A DNA stretch of 36,814 nt from Chromera velia. Lineage: Eukaryota > Sar > Chromeraceae. Made by a program: the position numbers and the translations under genes. Below, piece by piece: positions 11,192 to 22,199 of the stretch. Under the pieces are notes generated by a model. The model made no database searches and was not told where the DNA came from. It saw nothing but the letters and a program-made list of their open reading frames with translations. The stretch covers positions 22,892-59,705 of the forward strand of contig JAHBMJ010005963.1 in the NCBI GenBank assembly GCA_018398765.1. Direction: 5' to 3'. How positions within the stretch are numbered: position 1 is the first letter of the stretch; each line of letters begins with the position of its first letter.

Positions 11192-12871
11192 TCAAACCCC
11201 TTGCATGACGTCTTCAACCAAAAACTGCTGGAAGGTGCTCAGATGCTTCAGCACCCTGTCCTTATTTGCCGGCAGATCAGAGGCGAGAGGCGCCAACTTG
11301 TTCACAAGTTCGACCTTCATGTCTTCCTCGTTCGCAATCGCACTCACAATGTGGTCAGACGTAAACCCCTTTCCCTCATGTCTCAACACATACCCAAAAT
11401 TATAAGCTGACTCAGGGCGGTCCATGGGAATCGAAATAGAGCCCACCATACGTCCGAAGGAGACAGGCGTGAGGGAGACGACCACGCTCCTGCCTCGGGG
11501 ATCACTGACGAACCTGTTCGTAGTGCCCCTCGCATCAACGGACGTGCGGAGGGCCCGGCAGATCCCCTCCAGGCTCCACTGAAACCCCTCCAGCACGGCG
11601 GTCTGATGAGACTGCATGGGGGCACTGAAGGGGGGGGCACTGCCAGTGGGGAAACTGAGGCGAGTGCCTGCATGGGGCGCGGGGGAAGGGGGGGCGGTGG
11701 GTGCTGTGCTGGGTGTGGCGGCGTCGATGTCAAGAACAACCGGTTGGACAGAAGGATTCCATCCCGGCGGGAGTGCGTTGGGCTGGGGGGTCGTGCTAGT
11801 GCTGGGAGGCGGGGCGGTGGGCAACGGGGGTGGGGGTGCTTGGCCACTGATGCTACAGACATGCAGAGGGAATTTGACCTTGACATCATCGATGCATGTC
11901 GGGGTTTTGAGAACGACATGCACTTTGTGATAGACAGAAATGAGAGAACCTGCGTAGGAATGAAGAGTGTGGGGGGCAAGGGGAACATCGAGACGGGGAC
12001 AGTTACCGCTCTGCAGCTGTTTATAGAGATCCTGTAGGGCGGTGGAAGTGACTAATTCCCTTGAGTTGTGACTCTTTTTTTTCTCCAGGCGTGCAGTCGC
12101 ACTGCCAAGCTCAAGCCCTGGCTTCTGTGCCTTTCCCACTTTCTCCTTATCTTCATTCCGTCTCCCCCCTGCTCTCACTTCGACTTGCTGCTTGATGACA
12201 AGATCCACACTGTCAATGTTGGTAGTAGACTGATTCTGAAATGCCACACTGGCTGAGAAGATGTCACCAGGTTGCACTTGGACACAGTCACTTTTGGCTC
12301 CAAGGACCATGAAGCCTTGATTGATACAACAGCCTGCGTTGACATCCTGAGTGTCGGGTTCAACGAAGTGACTCGGGGTGTGGCCCAAAATCTGGGGCCT
12401 GGGCCGAGCTACAACTTGAAAGTCGAGCTTCGAAGAAGTACTCTCCCTTCCGTTAGAAGAAATGACGTTAGCCTTCACTTTGTAAGAGATCCAGAAAGAT
12501 GCTTTGTCACCGTACCTTTTGTGCCAGGTCAGGGAAGAGGGAAGGTAGGGGGGTAAGGTGATCTGGAAGGGAAACTCATACTGTCCTGGGAGGAGACGTC
12601 CTCCAGGGGGGGAGAACACAGGGCACACGAGCTGCAGGAACAGATGATAGTCCTCTGCGGAGCGAGTGACGGTCCTCCTGTCCTTGCCCGTCCCTCGGGA
12701 CTCGGTCCACTCTAGGTAAGTGCTCTCCTTACCCTGAAAGGTCAAGGAGATTTGAGAAGCTGCCGTCTCCTGGCTGCACTGACAGTATACTGTCCCCCGC
12801 ACTGTATCACCAGCAGTGTACGTCTGCTGGTGGAGTCTGACACCTACATTAACCGACCCTGAACCTCCCAT
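11192..12871 (-). CDS. Arrestin-domain protein (alpha-arrestin-like) with Pro-rich linker and extra C-terminal region
   Basis: One uninterrupted 559-residue frame with ATG at 12871. Residues 1-156 look like an arrestin N-domain (VGVRLHQQTYTAGDTVRGTV start, LLPGQYEFPFQITLP, then YKVKANV). Residues about 181-341 look like the arrestin C-domain (VQPGDIFSASVAFQNQST, KVHVVLKTP, VKFPLHV). The arrestin fold binds membrane receptors or cargo; alpha-arrestins typically recruit ubiquitin ligases or sorting machinery. Residues 345-420 are a Pro/Ser/Thr-rich linker with PPPPLPTAPPP; I saw no clear PPxY motif. Residues 421-559 form a well-structured-looking C-terminal region that I do not recognise. The gene has no introns although its neighbours are intron-rich. 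Its promoter faces the small gene at 13336. The arrestin assignment is confident; the cellular role is not. Confidence 0.85.
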   Translation of the reverse strand: MGGSGSVNVGVRLHQQTYTAGDTVRGTVYCQCSQETAASQISLTFQGKESTYLEWTESRGTGKDRRTVTRSAEDYHLFLQLVCPVFSPPGGRLLPGQYEFPFQITLPPYLPSSLTWHKRYGDKASFWISYKVKANVISSNGRESTSSKLDFQVVARPRPQILGHTPSHFVEPDTQDVNAGCCINQGFMVLGAKSDCVQVQPGDIFSASVAFQNQSTTNIDSVDLVIKQQVEVRAGGRRNEDKEKVGKAQKPGLELGSATARLEKKKSHNSRELVTSTALQDLYKQLQSGNCPRLDVPLAPHTLHSYAGSLISVYHKVHVVLKTPTCIDDVKVKFPLHVCSISGQAPPPPLPTAPPPSTSTTPQPNALPPGWNPSVQPVVLDIDAATPSTAPTAPPSPAPHAGTRLSFPTGSAPPFSAPMQSHQTAVLEGFQWSLEGICRALRTSVDARGTTNRFVSDPRGRSVVVSLTPVSFGRMVGSISIPMDRPESAYNFGYVLRHEGKGFTSDHIVSAIANEEDMKVELVNKLAPLASDLPANKDRVLKHLSTFQQFLVEDVMQGV

Positions 12872-13335
12872 GACTCAAATTGATTAACGAAACAGCGTGC
12901 TTCTCCTTCAACAAACTGAAAGACGTCGTTTAAGACGATTCCCGTCTCTAGAAATCGGCACTGCGAGCTCCCTCGTTTTTCGTCTCTGTAGACTTTCACA
13001 AGATCACTCGCGCATGAAGATGATCGGTTCGGCTCCATGACACTCCATCAAAAGTGCTGATTTCCTTTTACAAGCATAGAACAACCAGCGTGACTGTAGT
13101 AAAAGCGCACATGCAGTCTATTGGTTAGTGAAGCTTTGCAGCTTCGAAGGTGGCCCCGGAATGCGATCGAAGCGGGGGGCATGCACTTTCGCGGGAGAAT
13201 TCCTCGATCTTTATATTAATATAGTGCATGTCTCTCTGGTCCTTTGTCGGACTTGAAGTAATTGTTTCGTAAGTGCATGCATGCGCATGCCCCCCGCTTC
13301 GCTAGCTTTCCGCGCGCGGGGCCTGGCATATCATC
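12872..13335. promoter_or_regulatory. Divergent intergenic promoter region
   Basis: These 464 bases separate two head-to-head start codons (12871 minus, 13336 plus) and so should hold both promoters. A short AT-rich run (TATATTAATATA near 13211-13222) sits inside a perfect inverted repeat described separately. The assignment is positional; no known factor site was recognised. Confidence 0.45.
13168..13301. repeat. Perfect 17-bp inverted repeat around a 100-base loop
   Basis: CGAAGCGGGGGGCATGC at 13168-13184 is exactly mirrored by its reverse complement at 13285-13301. Similarity continues inwards: CATGCACTT on the left matches AAGTGCATG on the right after an extra GCATGCAT. The enclosed part contains TATATTAATATA. 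The arms could form a cruciform or hairpin, or be the ends of a small inverted-repeat element. Confidence 0.85.
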
Positions 13336-14112
13336 ATGTCGTTGGTTTTGAGGAGGATTTTCTCGACTCATAATTCTCTTTCAGCAACCAGAAATGCTGC
13401 TTCGAAGTGTCCCTGTTGCAAAACGGAGTCAGAGCAGAAGCGAGAAGTAAGAAGGAGTGCCATGGTTGGCTGCCTTCCCGGCGCTCTCAAGAAAGTCGTA
13501 TGCCCTATCCATAATTTCATGCTTGGGCATATCTGTTGCATGGCTGAAAGCAGAGACTAAAGGAATGCTGCGTTCGTCGATCCCATCTCATGATTGATAG
13601 TGCGGAAGACAATGGGAAATGCCTTGAAGTTTCTTGCTTGAAAAAATTTTCCACCACAGTTTTTGAGAGAAACAGAGGACTACTTCACCGAGAGAGAGAC
13701 CTACAGGTTCCCCGCAACACCCACGCACCATTTTTCGAGAGAGCGCAAGTGATGGTCCAATCGCCTTCCCCTTCTGATCCCAGATGCTGCTGCAATTCGA
13801 CCAGTTATGCCGTCGCCTCACTTACAGGAACGGCATCGATGACAGCAGACGAGTCCCTGGCCAGATCGGTGCGTGCATCATCCTCATTCGCTGTGCACCG
13901 TCGCACTGTTGTTTACGATGCCCGCGCTTACTGCATTTTGGAATCCGTTGATCTCGTGCACACAAATTCCTGTTCTTCCACTGTATTCCTCTGCGTTGCT
14001 GGTGATGTGCAAGCAGGTTCTTCGAGGCACGAGTGAAGGAGAAAGGCAAGCGTGGTGGAGCCCAGAGCAACCAGAGATGAACAGCCAGGGAGGCTGGCAA
14101 CCCGGTCCGTAG
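13336..14112 (+). CDS. Small gene with mitochondrial-type presequence, downstream exons uncertain
   Basis: The first exon 13336-13446 encodes 37 residues beginning MSLVLRRIFSTHNSLSATRN. This is an Arg/Ser-rich, acid-free start typical of a mitochondrial presequence, followed by a KCPCCK motif that could bind metal. It ends at a good donor (GTAAGAAG). A likely second exon begins at 13660 after CCACCACAG (FLRETEDYFTERETYRF in the same phase). Candidate third exons start at 13784 or 13828, up to a GTGCGT donor at 13870. A last exon starts at 14017 and ends at TGA 14036 or TAG 14112, depending on frame. More than one combination keeps the phase, so I do not fix the C-terminus. I did not recognise a family; a small mitochondrial protein of about 75-110 residues is the best guess. 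Confidence 0.4.
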
Positions 14113-14832
14113 CAATGGATCTTCAATGCACATTTCCCAGCCAGATCAGCAGGGCAGAGGAATGGGCAGAAAGACTGGGGGAAAATGAAGTGAGGTGATC
14201 GTGAAGAAACGATGAAAGGGTATGGGAAAAGGGGAGAAACCACGCAGGCACTGGATGGTGCTGTGTGCATCCGCGTCCCTGAATTCGATGCGCCTTTTTC
14301 ATTCGATTCCCCTTCACGCTGTCCAAACAGACGTTTTACATGTGCCTGCCGCGTTCCTTCCTATGCACTGCATACATGCAGGATTGCTTTTCCATGCACG
14401 CGTCCTCTCTCCACTTGTTTGCCCTCTTGATCTGTATCCGGTGAGTTTTGGGTTTGGGAAAGGGATCCCCTAGATGAGCTGCGCAATTTTCAGACAGTTG
14501 GAGGCTAAGCGTCCCTTATGAAGTTGGGGACAGCCATTGATGGAGAGGGGAGGGGGGAAGGAAGCACTGAAAGAAAGGAAGGAAGAAAGAAAGAAAGAAA
14601 AAAAGCGGGTCTGAAGGAAACTCGGATGGAACGAAGCCAAGAACCGAAGAAGGAAGGAAGTCACTAAGCAAGTCCGCATGCAGAAGAGAGGCAAAGCTAA
14701 ACTGTATTGGAAATGGTTCCCGCTCTCGTCCGGGTGACTACTTGAAAGTTTCTGTTGTCGAAGGTGCATTATCTTTTTTCCGTCCTTCACGGGCACCCGG
14801 GCGCATCCATCCACCTCCCTTTTCCATTTCAC

Positions 14833-16884
14833 ATGAGTACTCTCCCCCTTCCACCTCTAGTCTCGCCTCATTCATCCATGATTCTGCACAAACCTTTCCC
14901 ACCAAAGCAGACTTTCTCTTTGGCTTTTCAGAAGCAGAGAGATGCGTACAACAGATTGCCTCTCAAGCCGCAGGGGAGGGCAGAAAGCGTTTTTTCACTT
15001 CGGCCTTTCGAGAGCGAAACTCTCCGTTCCCTCGAAGCTGGGGCTCAGGGTGAGGGCGAGGCAGTGGCGGGAGATGGGTCTGCTTTCGAGGGCACATCAG
15101 AGATGAGTGCGTTCTTGGAGGGTGTGGGAGGAAAGAGCCGAGAGGAACGACTGTCGGATGGGTGGGGGGTGGGAGAACCTCTAGACGGAGAGGACGAGGC
15201 CGTCTTGAGGTGGACTCAAAGCAAGCTTCTTCTCTGTTTTTTGAAGAGAAGACACGACACGAACTCTCTGAATTTCCTCCCGCCCTGCGACGGTCATCCC
15301 TTCGGAGGGGAGATGTGCGGGGGGCAGAAGGGGGGGCTGGAGAGACAGGCCAGAGGAGAGGGATGCGACGCAGATCCAAAAGTGAGAGGCGGAAGGAGAG
15401 AGATACGCCCAAAGGGGTCTCGTCTCTCTTCACCTTTTCTGACTGCTGGCAGTTGACGGAAGAGATGAAGTCAAAGGTGAGTCTCCCTTTTTGTTTTGTT
15501 TGTCTGCCTGCCTGTCTGTCTGTCCGTCTGTCTGACTAGGTGGTAGGCAGGCTGTCTCTGTCCATGATACACGCAGTCTGAATAAAAGAGTATGTGCGTA
15601 AACATTTTTGGTTCCGTAAGTGATTCAGAGACTTTCTGGGGCGAATCGTCGGTCAATGAATAAGCGAAAAAGGGAAAAAAATGACCGACTGTGTGTGGAA
15701 AGACGGGTCGACAGATGAGAGTGAGTATATACCTGGGGGAGGCACTGTGGCCTTGTTCTAAATGTGTCTGCGTAAGTGCATCATGTGAGTACGTAGAAGC
15801 TTAACTCTGCATCTGTCTGTGTTTCCATCTAGGCGTGTGTGGCAGGGGTTGACAGGCAAGATGCAAAATAGACACAGCACATGGAACACTTTTTTAATTA
15901 TCCATTCAGATTTCTCTTCTTAGTTGGCTACGACAAAAGGACGCAAAGAGTAAGTAGCACGCTCTTCAGGAAAAAAAAAATGACGTCGAAAGTTATTCCT
16001 TTCTGTCCATACCGAGCTCAGAAAGGTGGTACAGCAAGAGCAAAAAAAAAATCAGAGCCGACCCTTTTCAGTCCTCTCCTCTCTGTGGAGTCAGAGTTGT
16101 GCAATTCGTCGATGACGAGCGTTTTTGATATCTGGCATCACTTTCTGCGCTCTTTAATTTAATTCTCTCTGTGTCTGTACAGATGATGAACCCTGTTGCG
16201 GTCGGCGTGACTGTTGGTCACCGTTCTCCTCTTGCCCCACCTCCCCCCTCTCCTTCCTCCATGTCCTCTACCTCAATCACGTGCACCCAGCAGGGAGGCG
16301 CTGTGTGGCTACTTGCCGGAAGCAGAAGCCCTCTAAGCTCCACTACTGTTGGGTCGGGCTCCTCCCCCTATGCTGTAGAGGGGGGAAGGGGGGGGGGGAG
16401 TAAGGGAGAAGAGAGAGAGCTCGGGGGGTGAGATGCCCTCGTGGACCCCTCATCCCCTTATGACACGCCCACTCAGTGTTCTCCCTTCTATCTCCCAGCA
16501 GAAGACAGCTGCGACCTTACCCTCAGTGCGCCTTTGTCTTCCGAGGTGAGCGCATGGAATGCGTCAGGGCCCCTTGCAGAAGAAGAGAGAGGAACTTCAC
16601 ATGTGCCAGAAGGGGAAAGAAAACGATCTTGGGAACATGATGGACACCCACTGCATCCTAATTTGAGTCGAATGGAGTCCCCAGACGAACAGACTAGACG
16701 GGAGCAGAAGAACAAATCGCAGGGAAGAGTGTTCCACCCACCTGCCAGAATAGAAGGGTTAGGGGGGGCTGAGCACGGAGGGCAGATTCTTGAGTCTGAC
16801 GGCCCCTCTGTTGACGAAAGAAAAGAAAACGAAAGTCCAGAAGATGACCCCTTCCCTCCACCTCCACCTCCTCCTCCTGAATAG
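14833..16884 (+). CDS. Low-complexity protein exons, possibly the N-terminal part of the kinase gene
   Basis: Exons read here are 14833 (or 14932, after a strong TTTGGCTTTTCAG acceptor) to 15381, 15453-15476, 16183-16399 and 16499 to either 16545 or the TAG at 16882. The 71-base intron 15382-15452 and the tiny 24-base exon LTEEMKSK are supported by matching phase 0 and clear GTGAGA / GGCAG / GTGAGT signals. Sequence is Gly/Ser/Glu-rich with a Ser/Pro stretch (LAPPPPSPSSMSSTSI) and a final Pro run; no domain is recognised. An alternative is that the first two exons belong to a separate gene: a phase-0 exon at 15833-15871 (ACVAGVDRQDAK, TAG) would end it. All exons point the same way as the kinase and phases are compatible with one transcript, but the join is not proved. 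Confidence 0.35.
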
Positions 16885-17578
16885 TATCTCTAGTATTGAA
16901 GCAGCCTTCATTTCTGCTTGTTCTTTTCCGCGGAGGGAGGCTGGATTCTCTTCCATCGGCCCAGAAGGAACAGAGCAACCCCGACCCCGACCCCGGCCCC
17001 CTTCTCTAGTAGGCAACCGGGTCACTGCTCTGAAACGGCAGCAGCAGCAGCAGCAGCAAGGGGTGGGGCTGAGCCTGTTGAGGGGTCTAGACCAGATGGA
17101 GAGAGGGGGCAGGCTGGTCGGACTCCCCACCTACGGGGCTAGGCGTGCAAACGGGAGGGAGGACAAAGAGGTTAAGGGAAAGCAAGAGTCTGTGATGAGG
17201 AAGATGAGAGAGGGATGGTTGAAAGAGAATTTAGGCTTTGTCCCAGACCGAAGGGAAAAGGACAAAATCAAGCGAGAGGGAGGAGGACACCAGCAAGAAG
17301 AGAGCAACGATGTAGAGAGAGGGAAGGAAATGAGGATCATGAGGGGGGAAGGGGCAAAAAATGAAACCGACGGAAGAATAGCTACCAGAACAAAAGGACG
17401 AAATGATGAGGAGTCTCGCAAAACGTTGACCCCTACCCCTCCCCCTTTGCCCTCTCCAACTTCTTCCATGCATCGCCATCCCCGTCTGCAGCTGTGTCTA
17501 AGTCTTCACCGCATCAGATAGATCCCCCAATTCTTCCCTAGGGGCCCAAAACTCTTCCTCTCCACCCACCGAGTGTGA
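16885..17578 (+). other. Open, unresolved stretch between low-complexity exons and kinase
   Basis: One plus-strand frame is open from 16790 to the TAG at 17519, with a CAG run (Gln7, about 17040-17060) and a long charged region (for example MRKMREGWLKENLGFVPDRR). A second frame opens from 17502 to 17969. Both have the composition of disordered kinase N-terminal extensions, but no strong donor links them to the kinase frame. It is either coding with weak splice sites or 5' UTR. Confidence 0.4.
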
Positions 17579-19876
17579 ACACACGGGAGCCTTTCCTTCT
17601 CGACCCGTGGTCCTTCGAGACCCGAGGCATGCACACCTCACCCCTTCCATCCGCATGTCGTCATTTTCCCCCCTAACAGCAACGTCAGGTGTCTCAGCTG
17701 CAGCAGCTGTTGCCGTAACGGTTGGCACCCCCGAGAGAGGGTTGTCGAGAAGGAGAGTAAAGTTCGGACCCCTCTCTGTCGACATCCCGGGAAAGGGGGG
17801 AGAGGTGGGAGGCATACCAAACACGTCCCGAGCGGGTGCCTCAGTGTCCCTGCTCTCTTGCCAGGGGCTGCAAGGCATTCGCCCCTTCCCCCTCTTACTT
17901 CCAACAGCAACGGTTCGGCTGTCGATTCCCCACAGGGGCGGAAAGTCAAACCACATCACGTACCCCTAAGCGCGCCGGCTGAGGTCGAGGGTCACGGGCT
18001 GCAGCCCCATCCCCTTTCGAGTCGATTCACCATCCTAGAGAAATTGAGTGATGGGGTTTTGGGACTAGTCCGCAAAGTTGCCTGCCGAGCTGCTGGGGCC
18101 CTCTACGCGTTGAAAACAGTGACTGCTTTCGACGAAGAAATGAGTCAGGTGACCCATGCCGAATTTGAGATCATGAGAGATTTGTGTCACCCGAACATCG
18201 TCAGAGTGTTTGAATTTTTTGACTTCTCCACAGTCGCAGGAGACGTTCACATCCTCATGGAGCTCGTTGAGGGTCCGTGTCTCGAACACGCAGTCACCCG
18301 GTTTGGGGGGAGGAAAGCTGTGACTGCATGTCAGAATGGCCTGACAGAGGCAGCAGCAGTGGGTGTGGGAGAAAACGGAGGGGACCCAAAGGGGTTGGGA
18401 GGAAAAGGAGAAGGGAAGGAGACTCCGAATCCCCTTCGAATGACGGAGGACGAGGCGCGCCCTCTCTTCCGTCAGTTGGTGGAAGCCCTTGTCTACCTGA
18501 AGGAAAAGAAAATCACCCACCGTGACGTTTCCCTTCGCAACGTTCTTCTGTCTTCCTTTGACCCCAAGAGGGCCCAGTTGAAGCTGGCAGACTTCAACGT
18601 CGCAAAGAAGGGAGAGACAGATGGATTGATGACACCAGTTGGTGAGTGAATGCATATTTTAGTGTAAGAGACTGTGGCCTTTTCTCTCACTGCATGCTTC
18701 TGTCCTTACTGAACAAAGCGACAGACAAACACGCGGTCAGACAGACAAAGAAGGAAGGCACAAAAGGCAAGGAAGAAAATAGTACTCCTGATCCAATTGA
18801 ATTCCTGAGATTCAATGCGCTTTCCTCCACCCCCTCCTTCTTAATTTGCGTGTGTTCGCTGAACCTGTCCCTGCATGGTGCTTTCTTGACTTGTCTTCCT
18901 TCGGCCGCTTGTCCTTTGGTCTCTCTCTCAGACTGTCTTGACGATGAGAAACCGTAAAATGTGTCGCTCCACCCGTCTGCCTGCAGGAAATCCTCGCTTC
19001 ATAGCGCCAGAAGTGACATTCAGTGACTACGGCACAGAGGTGGACATGTGGAGTTTGGGGGTCTGCCTCCACTTCATGCTCACAGGTGTTCTTCCCTTTG
19101 AGTGTCCGAAAAAGAAGAATCTCATCCGAGCAATCAGGAAGAACAATCTGTGTTTCGATACGAAAGAAAACCCCATATGGGAAGGGGTCACACCAGAGGG
19201 TATCGATCTATGCAGGTGGTGTCTCACTAGAGAGATTGACCGACGAGCCACCCCCCAAGATGCTCTCGGACACCCGTGGATGGAAGGAATTCCCATACAC
19301 CCGGTCGTTCGAGACGCCATGACAGCCCGCGCTGCGGCAGGGAGCGTGCCCGACTTGCGACCCTACCGGCTTCTGCTCCTTCCACCAGAGCAGGAAAGCC
19401 ACAAGGTCAGAAGCCGATGGAGGCAAAGGGAACGAGAGGAATTTCAAGGGAAGTTTGTGCAGCCGTCTCCGTCCCCCCAAAGAAAGGGAAAGGGTGACTG
19501 CGTGACCAGACGGGAAAGAGGGGGTTCCATTACGGGACCCTCCTCCTCATACGAATCCCGTTCCCCATCCCCCCTAGCATGGGGCCTGTTGCTGCACAGA
19601 AACGGAACCCTTGAGGGGTCAAGAAAAGATGCGCCAGAAGGCGGTAATGGGGATGGGTTCACTTCTCTTTTAGCCACAGAGAGAGGTGAAACGCTTCAGT
19701 CGCAGCAACCCCGACTGCAGCTGCGACCCGCACAGTTCTTTTCTGATTCTCCGCAGCGCCACCACTCATGTCCTAGTCGGCTGACGAGCTTGAAAGATTG
19801 CTTGTCATCCTCCTCTGGGCGAAGCGGGTTTCTCGTTTCTGGGGGGCTGGATGAAGTGGACGGACGGACTTTCTAA
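17579..19876 (+). CDS. Serine/threonine-type protein kinase with DFN motif
   Basis: Two exons are clear: the frame open from 17579 to 18641, and 18987-19876 (phase 1 join, GTGAGT..CTGCAG). The kinase domain starts near 18026 (RFTILEKLSDGVLGLV, one glycine of the loop lost). It continues with the ATP-anchoring lysine (YALKTV), the alpha-C helix (EFEIMRDLCHPNIVRVFEFF), HRDVSLRN at 18518-18541, DFN at 18590-18598, APE at 19004-19012 and a C-lobe ending HPWMEG. The catalytic Asp, the Asn of the catalytic loop and the metal-binding Asp are all present, so activity is expected. A Gly/Glu-rich insert of about 50 residues sits before the alpha-E helix. After the domain comes a disordered, basic Ser/Pro-rich tail of about 190 residues. 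Overall pattern is closest to CAMK-like kinases. There is no ATG in frame before 18139, so the N-terminus must come from upstream exons by splicing. Confidence 0.85.
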
Positions 19877-20561
19877 CCCGTGGGGGGAGGACGCGGGAGT
19901 GTTTCTCGTCAGTCTTCCCCCATTTCGTCTTTGAGTTCAAACATCCGAGAGGGAAAATACCACCATGATGTGTCCTATCTGATGTTGAAAGGGTAGGGGT
20001 GTTTTGAGAGGGAAGACGGACTGCTCTGTGAAGAGGACTCCGACTCAGACGCCACTGTCGTGAGAGGGTCTCTCTGTCTCTCGGTCGAAGATCAGCAGGG
20101 AGAGGAAGGTCATTCTGGTGGGAGGTTTGGGGGGGGCTCGGAGTATGCAGTCAAATTCAAACAACGAGAGGAACCCAACAAACAACCGTAGCCTTCCCTC
20201 CGGACTCGTCTCATCCCTGTCAGGTTTCTCTGCACCGTTTCCTTGCTTCATCATGCGTTAAAGAGGAGAAGGAGGTGGAAGGAGGGAGACGAAGGAAAAG
20301 ACTCCAGGGGGTTGTGTGGTTCCTGTGTTTCCATCCCGTTCATCAGGAGACGAAATCAGCACCCCAGAGCCAGCAGCAGCAGTAGCAAAGGTATGTGAGC
20401 AGAAAGGTGAGAGGTCCAACGGAAGGATCGATTGGACGGAGACCCAAACCAACTAGCTTGATTAATTGTGCCGTCCCTCCATTTGCGTAGATCTGTTTCT
20501 CAGCCCACTTCTCGGGGATCTTCGGCTCCGCGTCCGTCCTCTTGCTAGCTTGCCTCTTCTC

Positions 20562-20690
20562 TTGCTGATTGTCCTCTCAGCTTAGCTGAACTTGAGGGAT
20601 GTAGTCTTCCTTCGATCGATCGACGGGAAGACTGAGAGGATGCTTGATGAGAAGGAAGAATCCGATCGAGAGGAAAATCTGATTTGACCG
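20562..20690 (+). repeat. Dispersed repeat, copy A
   Basis: Starts TTGCTGATTGTCCTCTCAGC and contains CTTCCTTCGATCGA, then ends GAGAGGAAAATCTGATTTGACC. It shares order and sequence, with many differences, with the copy at 23832-23975. A partial third match (GAGAGAGAAATCTGATTGGG) lies at about 21490-21510. Confidence 0.65.
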
Positions 20691-20869
20691 ATACCTTGTT
20701 TTTCCTTCTAGCGGTGCTTGCCCCTTTGTGCTATGCAGCATGCGGTAAGAGGCCATATTGGGGTCGGTCTGTTCGTGTGTGCGTGTTTTTTCATTTCATT
20801 GTGGTCTCTCTTTCTCTCCCGCTCTATCTCCCCCCTGCCCCCCTCTCACCCCTTCTACCCTCTATCTGG

Positions 20870-20872
<3 letters not shown>

Positions 20873-20900
<28 letters not shown>
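20873..20900. repeat. (TG)n microsatellite
   Basis: Fourteen TG dinucleotides, flanked by CACATGT-like sequence on both sides, in the spacer after the kinase. Confidence 0.9.
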
Positions 20901-22045
20901 GACATGTGCTTGCAAGTATGAGCATGGAAAAGCGGAGTAGATCAAAGAGGCGAATGTACCGTAGAAGCGGATTCTCCTTGGAAGCATTGCTATTCCTCCT
21001 GTACCTCGAGAGAGACCAATTCAACGAATGAACAAATGAAGGAAGAAACTAAAGAAGAAAGGAAGGAGGGAATGAAGGAAGGAAGGAGGAACACAACAGA
21101 CGCCCTTAGGTTTTCCGCTCTTTCCTCCTCTCGCAAACGCTCGATCGAAATTGCTGAGTGAGCAATTCAAGAAAGTGGTCTTGTTGGTCTTTCCCACTTC
21201 GCTCAGTCGAACAGATGCAAACAAACCATAGAGCAAGCCAGGAAGATCCATTGTTGTGTGGACCAAAAAGAATCCTTGCGCATTTCTCTTTGCTTCATAC
21301 GTTCCAATAATGACCTCAGCCTCGTTTCATTCAAGTCTTCTTCATCACTCTCACTTCCTCTCCAGTTAATTCTTCCTTCCCTTTTGACCTAAAGTTAAGT
21401 CTCCCTCTCCTTCTTTCTATGTGTGTGTAGATTTATGGATTCACGTACCTCCAATTTTTTGGGGGGGCTGGTAACGAGCGGCAAGATGTTGAGAGAGAAA
21501 TCTGATTGGGCCAATTTTTCGTCTCTTTGACCGTTTTCTAGGAGGCAGCTGGTCGGTGGGTTCGATTGGCATCTTTTCTCTCTGTGCATACACTGGCCGT
21601 TTAAAATGGAAGCAAGACAAAACAGGAAGTTTCTCTGTCTCTCTGTAGGTCGTTTGGTCTATGCGTGAATGTGTGTGCGCGTGTGTGTAAAAAAGAGAGA
21701 GAGAGAGAGAGAAGTTGCGTGTGCAAGAGAAAGGAAGAAAAAGTGGACGGAGTAATGCAGCCGTTAGATCGACCTAACCGCATGGTTTCCTCAAACAGAG
21801 AGAGAAAAACAAAGGTGCTTGCACTATCTTCTTGACCGTGTTGCCCTAGGTGTTGCTCTTTCCCGTCCGGCCAACTGCTCCGTTTGGGAGACCGCAACCT
21901 TGTGCAACGAAGAAAACTCTTCTCTTCTCTCCTCTCCTCTCCTCTCCTCTTCACCTTATCTTCCAAATCATTCTCTTTTGCTGTCCAGAGTGCATTTTTG
22001 TCTCTCATCCTCGGGTGAACACTTCTCCCCCGCTCTGCATGGCAA

Positions 22046-22048
<3 letters not shown>

Positions 22049-22095
<47 letters not shown>

Positions 22096-22115
22096 TCTTT
22101 CTTTCTTTCTTTCTT

Positions 22116-22181
<66 letters not shown>

Positions 22182-22199
22182 CGTGCGTGTGTGTGTGTG
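22049..22199. repeat. Compound microsatellite GT-GA-TTTC-CT-GT
   Basis: About 150 bases of consecutive simple repeats: GT, then GA, then TTTC, then CT, then GT with GCGT interruptions. It accounts for the long apparent open frames in this region. Confidence 0.9.

Noticed and set aside
13749..13783. Splicing 13748 directly to 13784 in the small mitochondrial-type gene
   Set aside because: It keeps the frame but implies a 35-base intron, shorter than any other seen here (smallest about 70).
16845..16884. Pro run at the end of the frame stopping at 16884 as a true C-terminus
   Set aside because: Not excluded, but the CT-rich stretch followed by TGAATAG and CTCTAG also looks like an intron 3' end, so the stop was not treated as firm.
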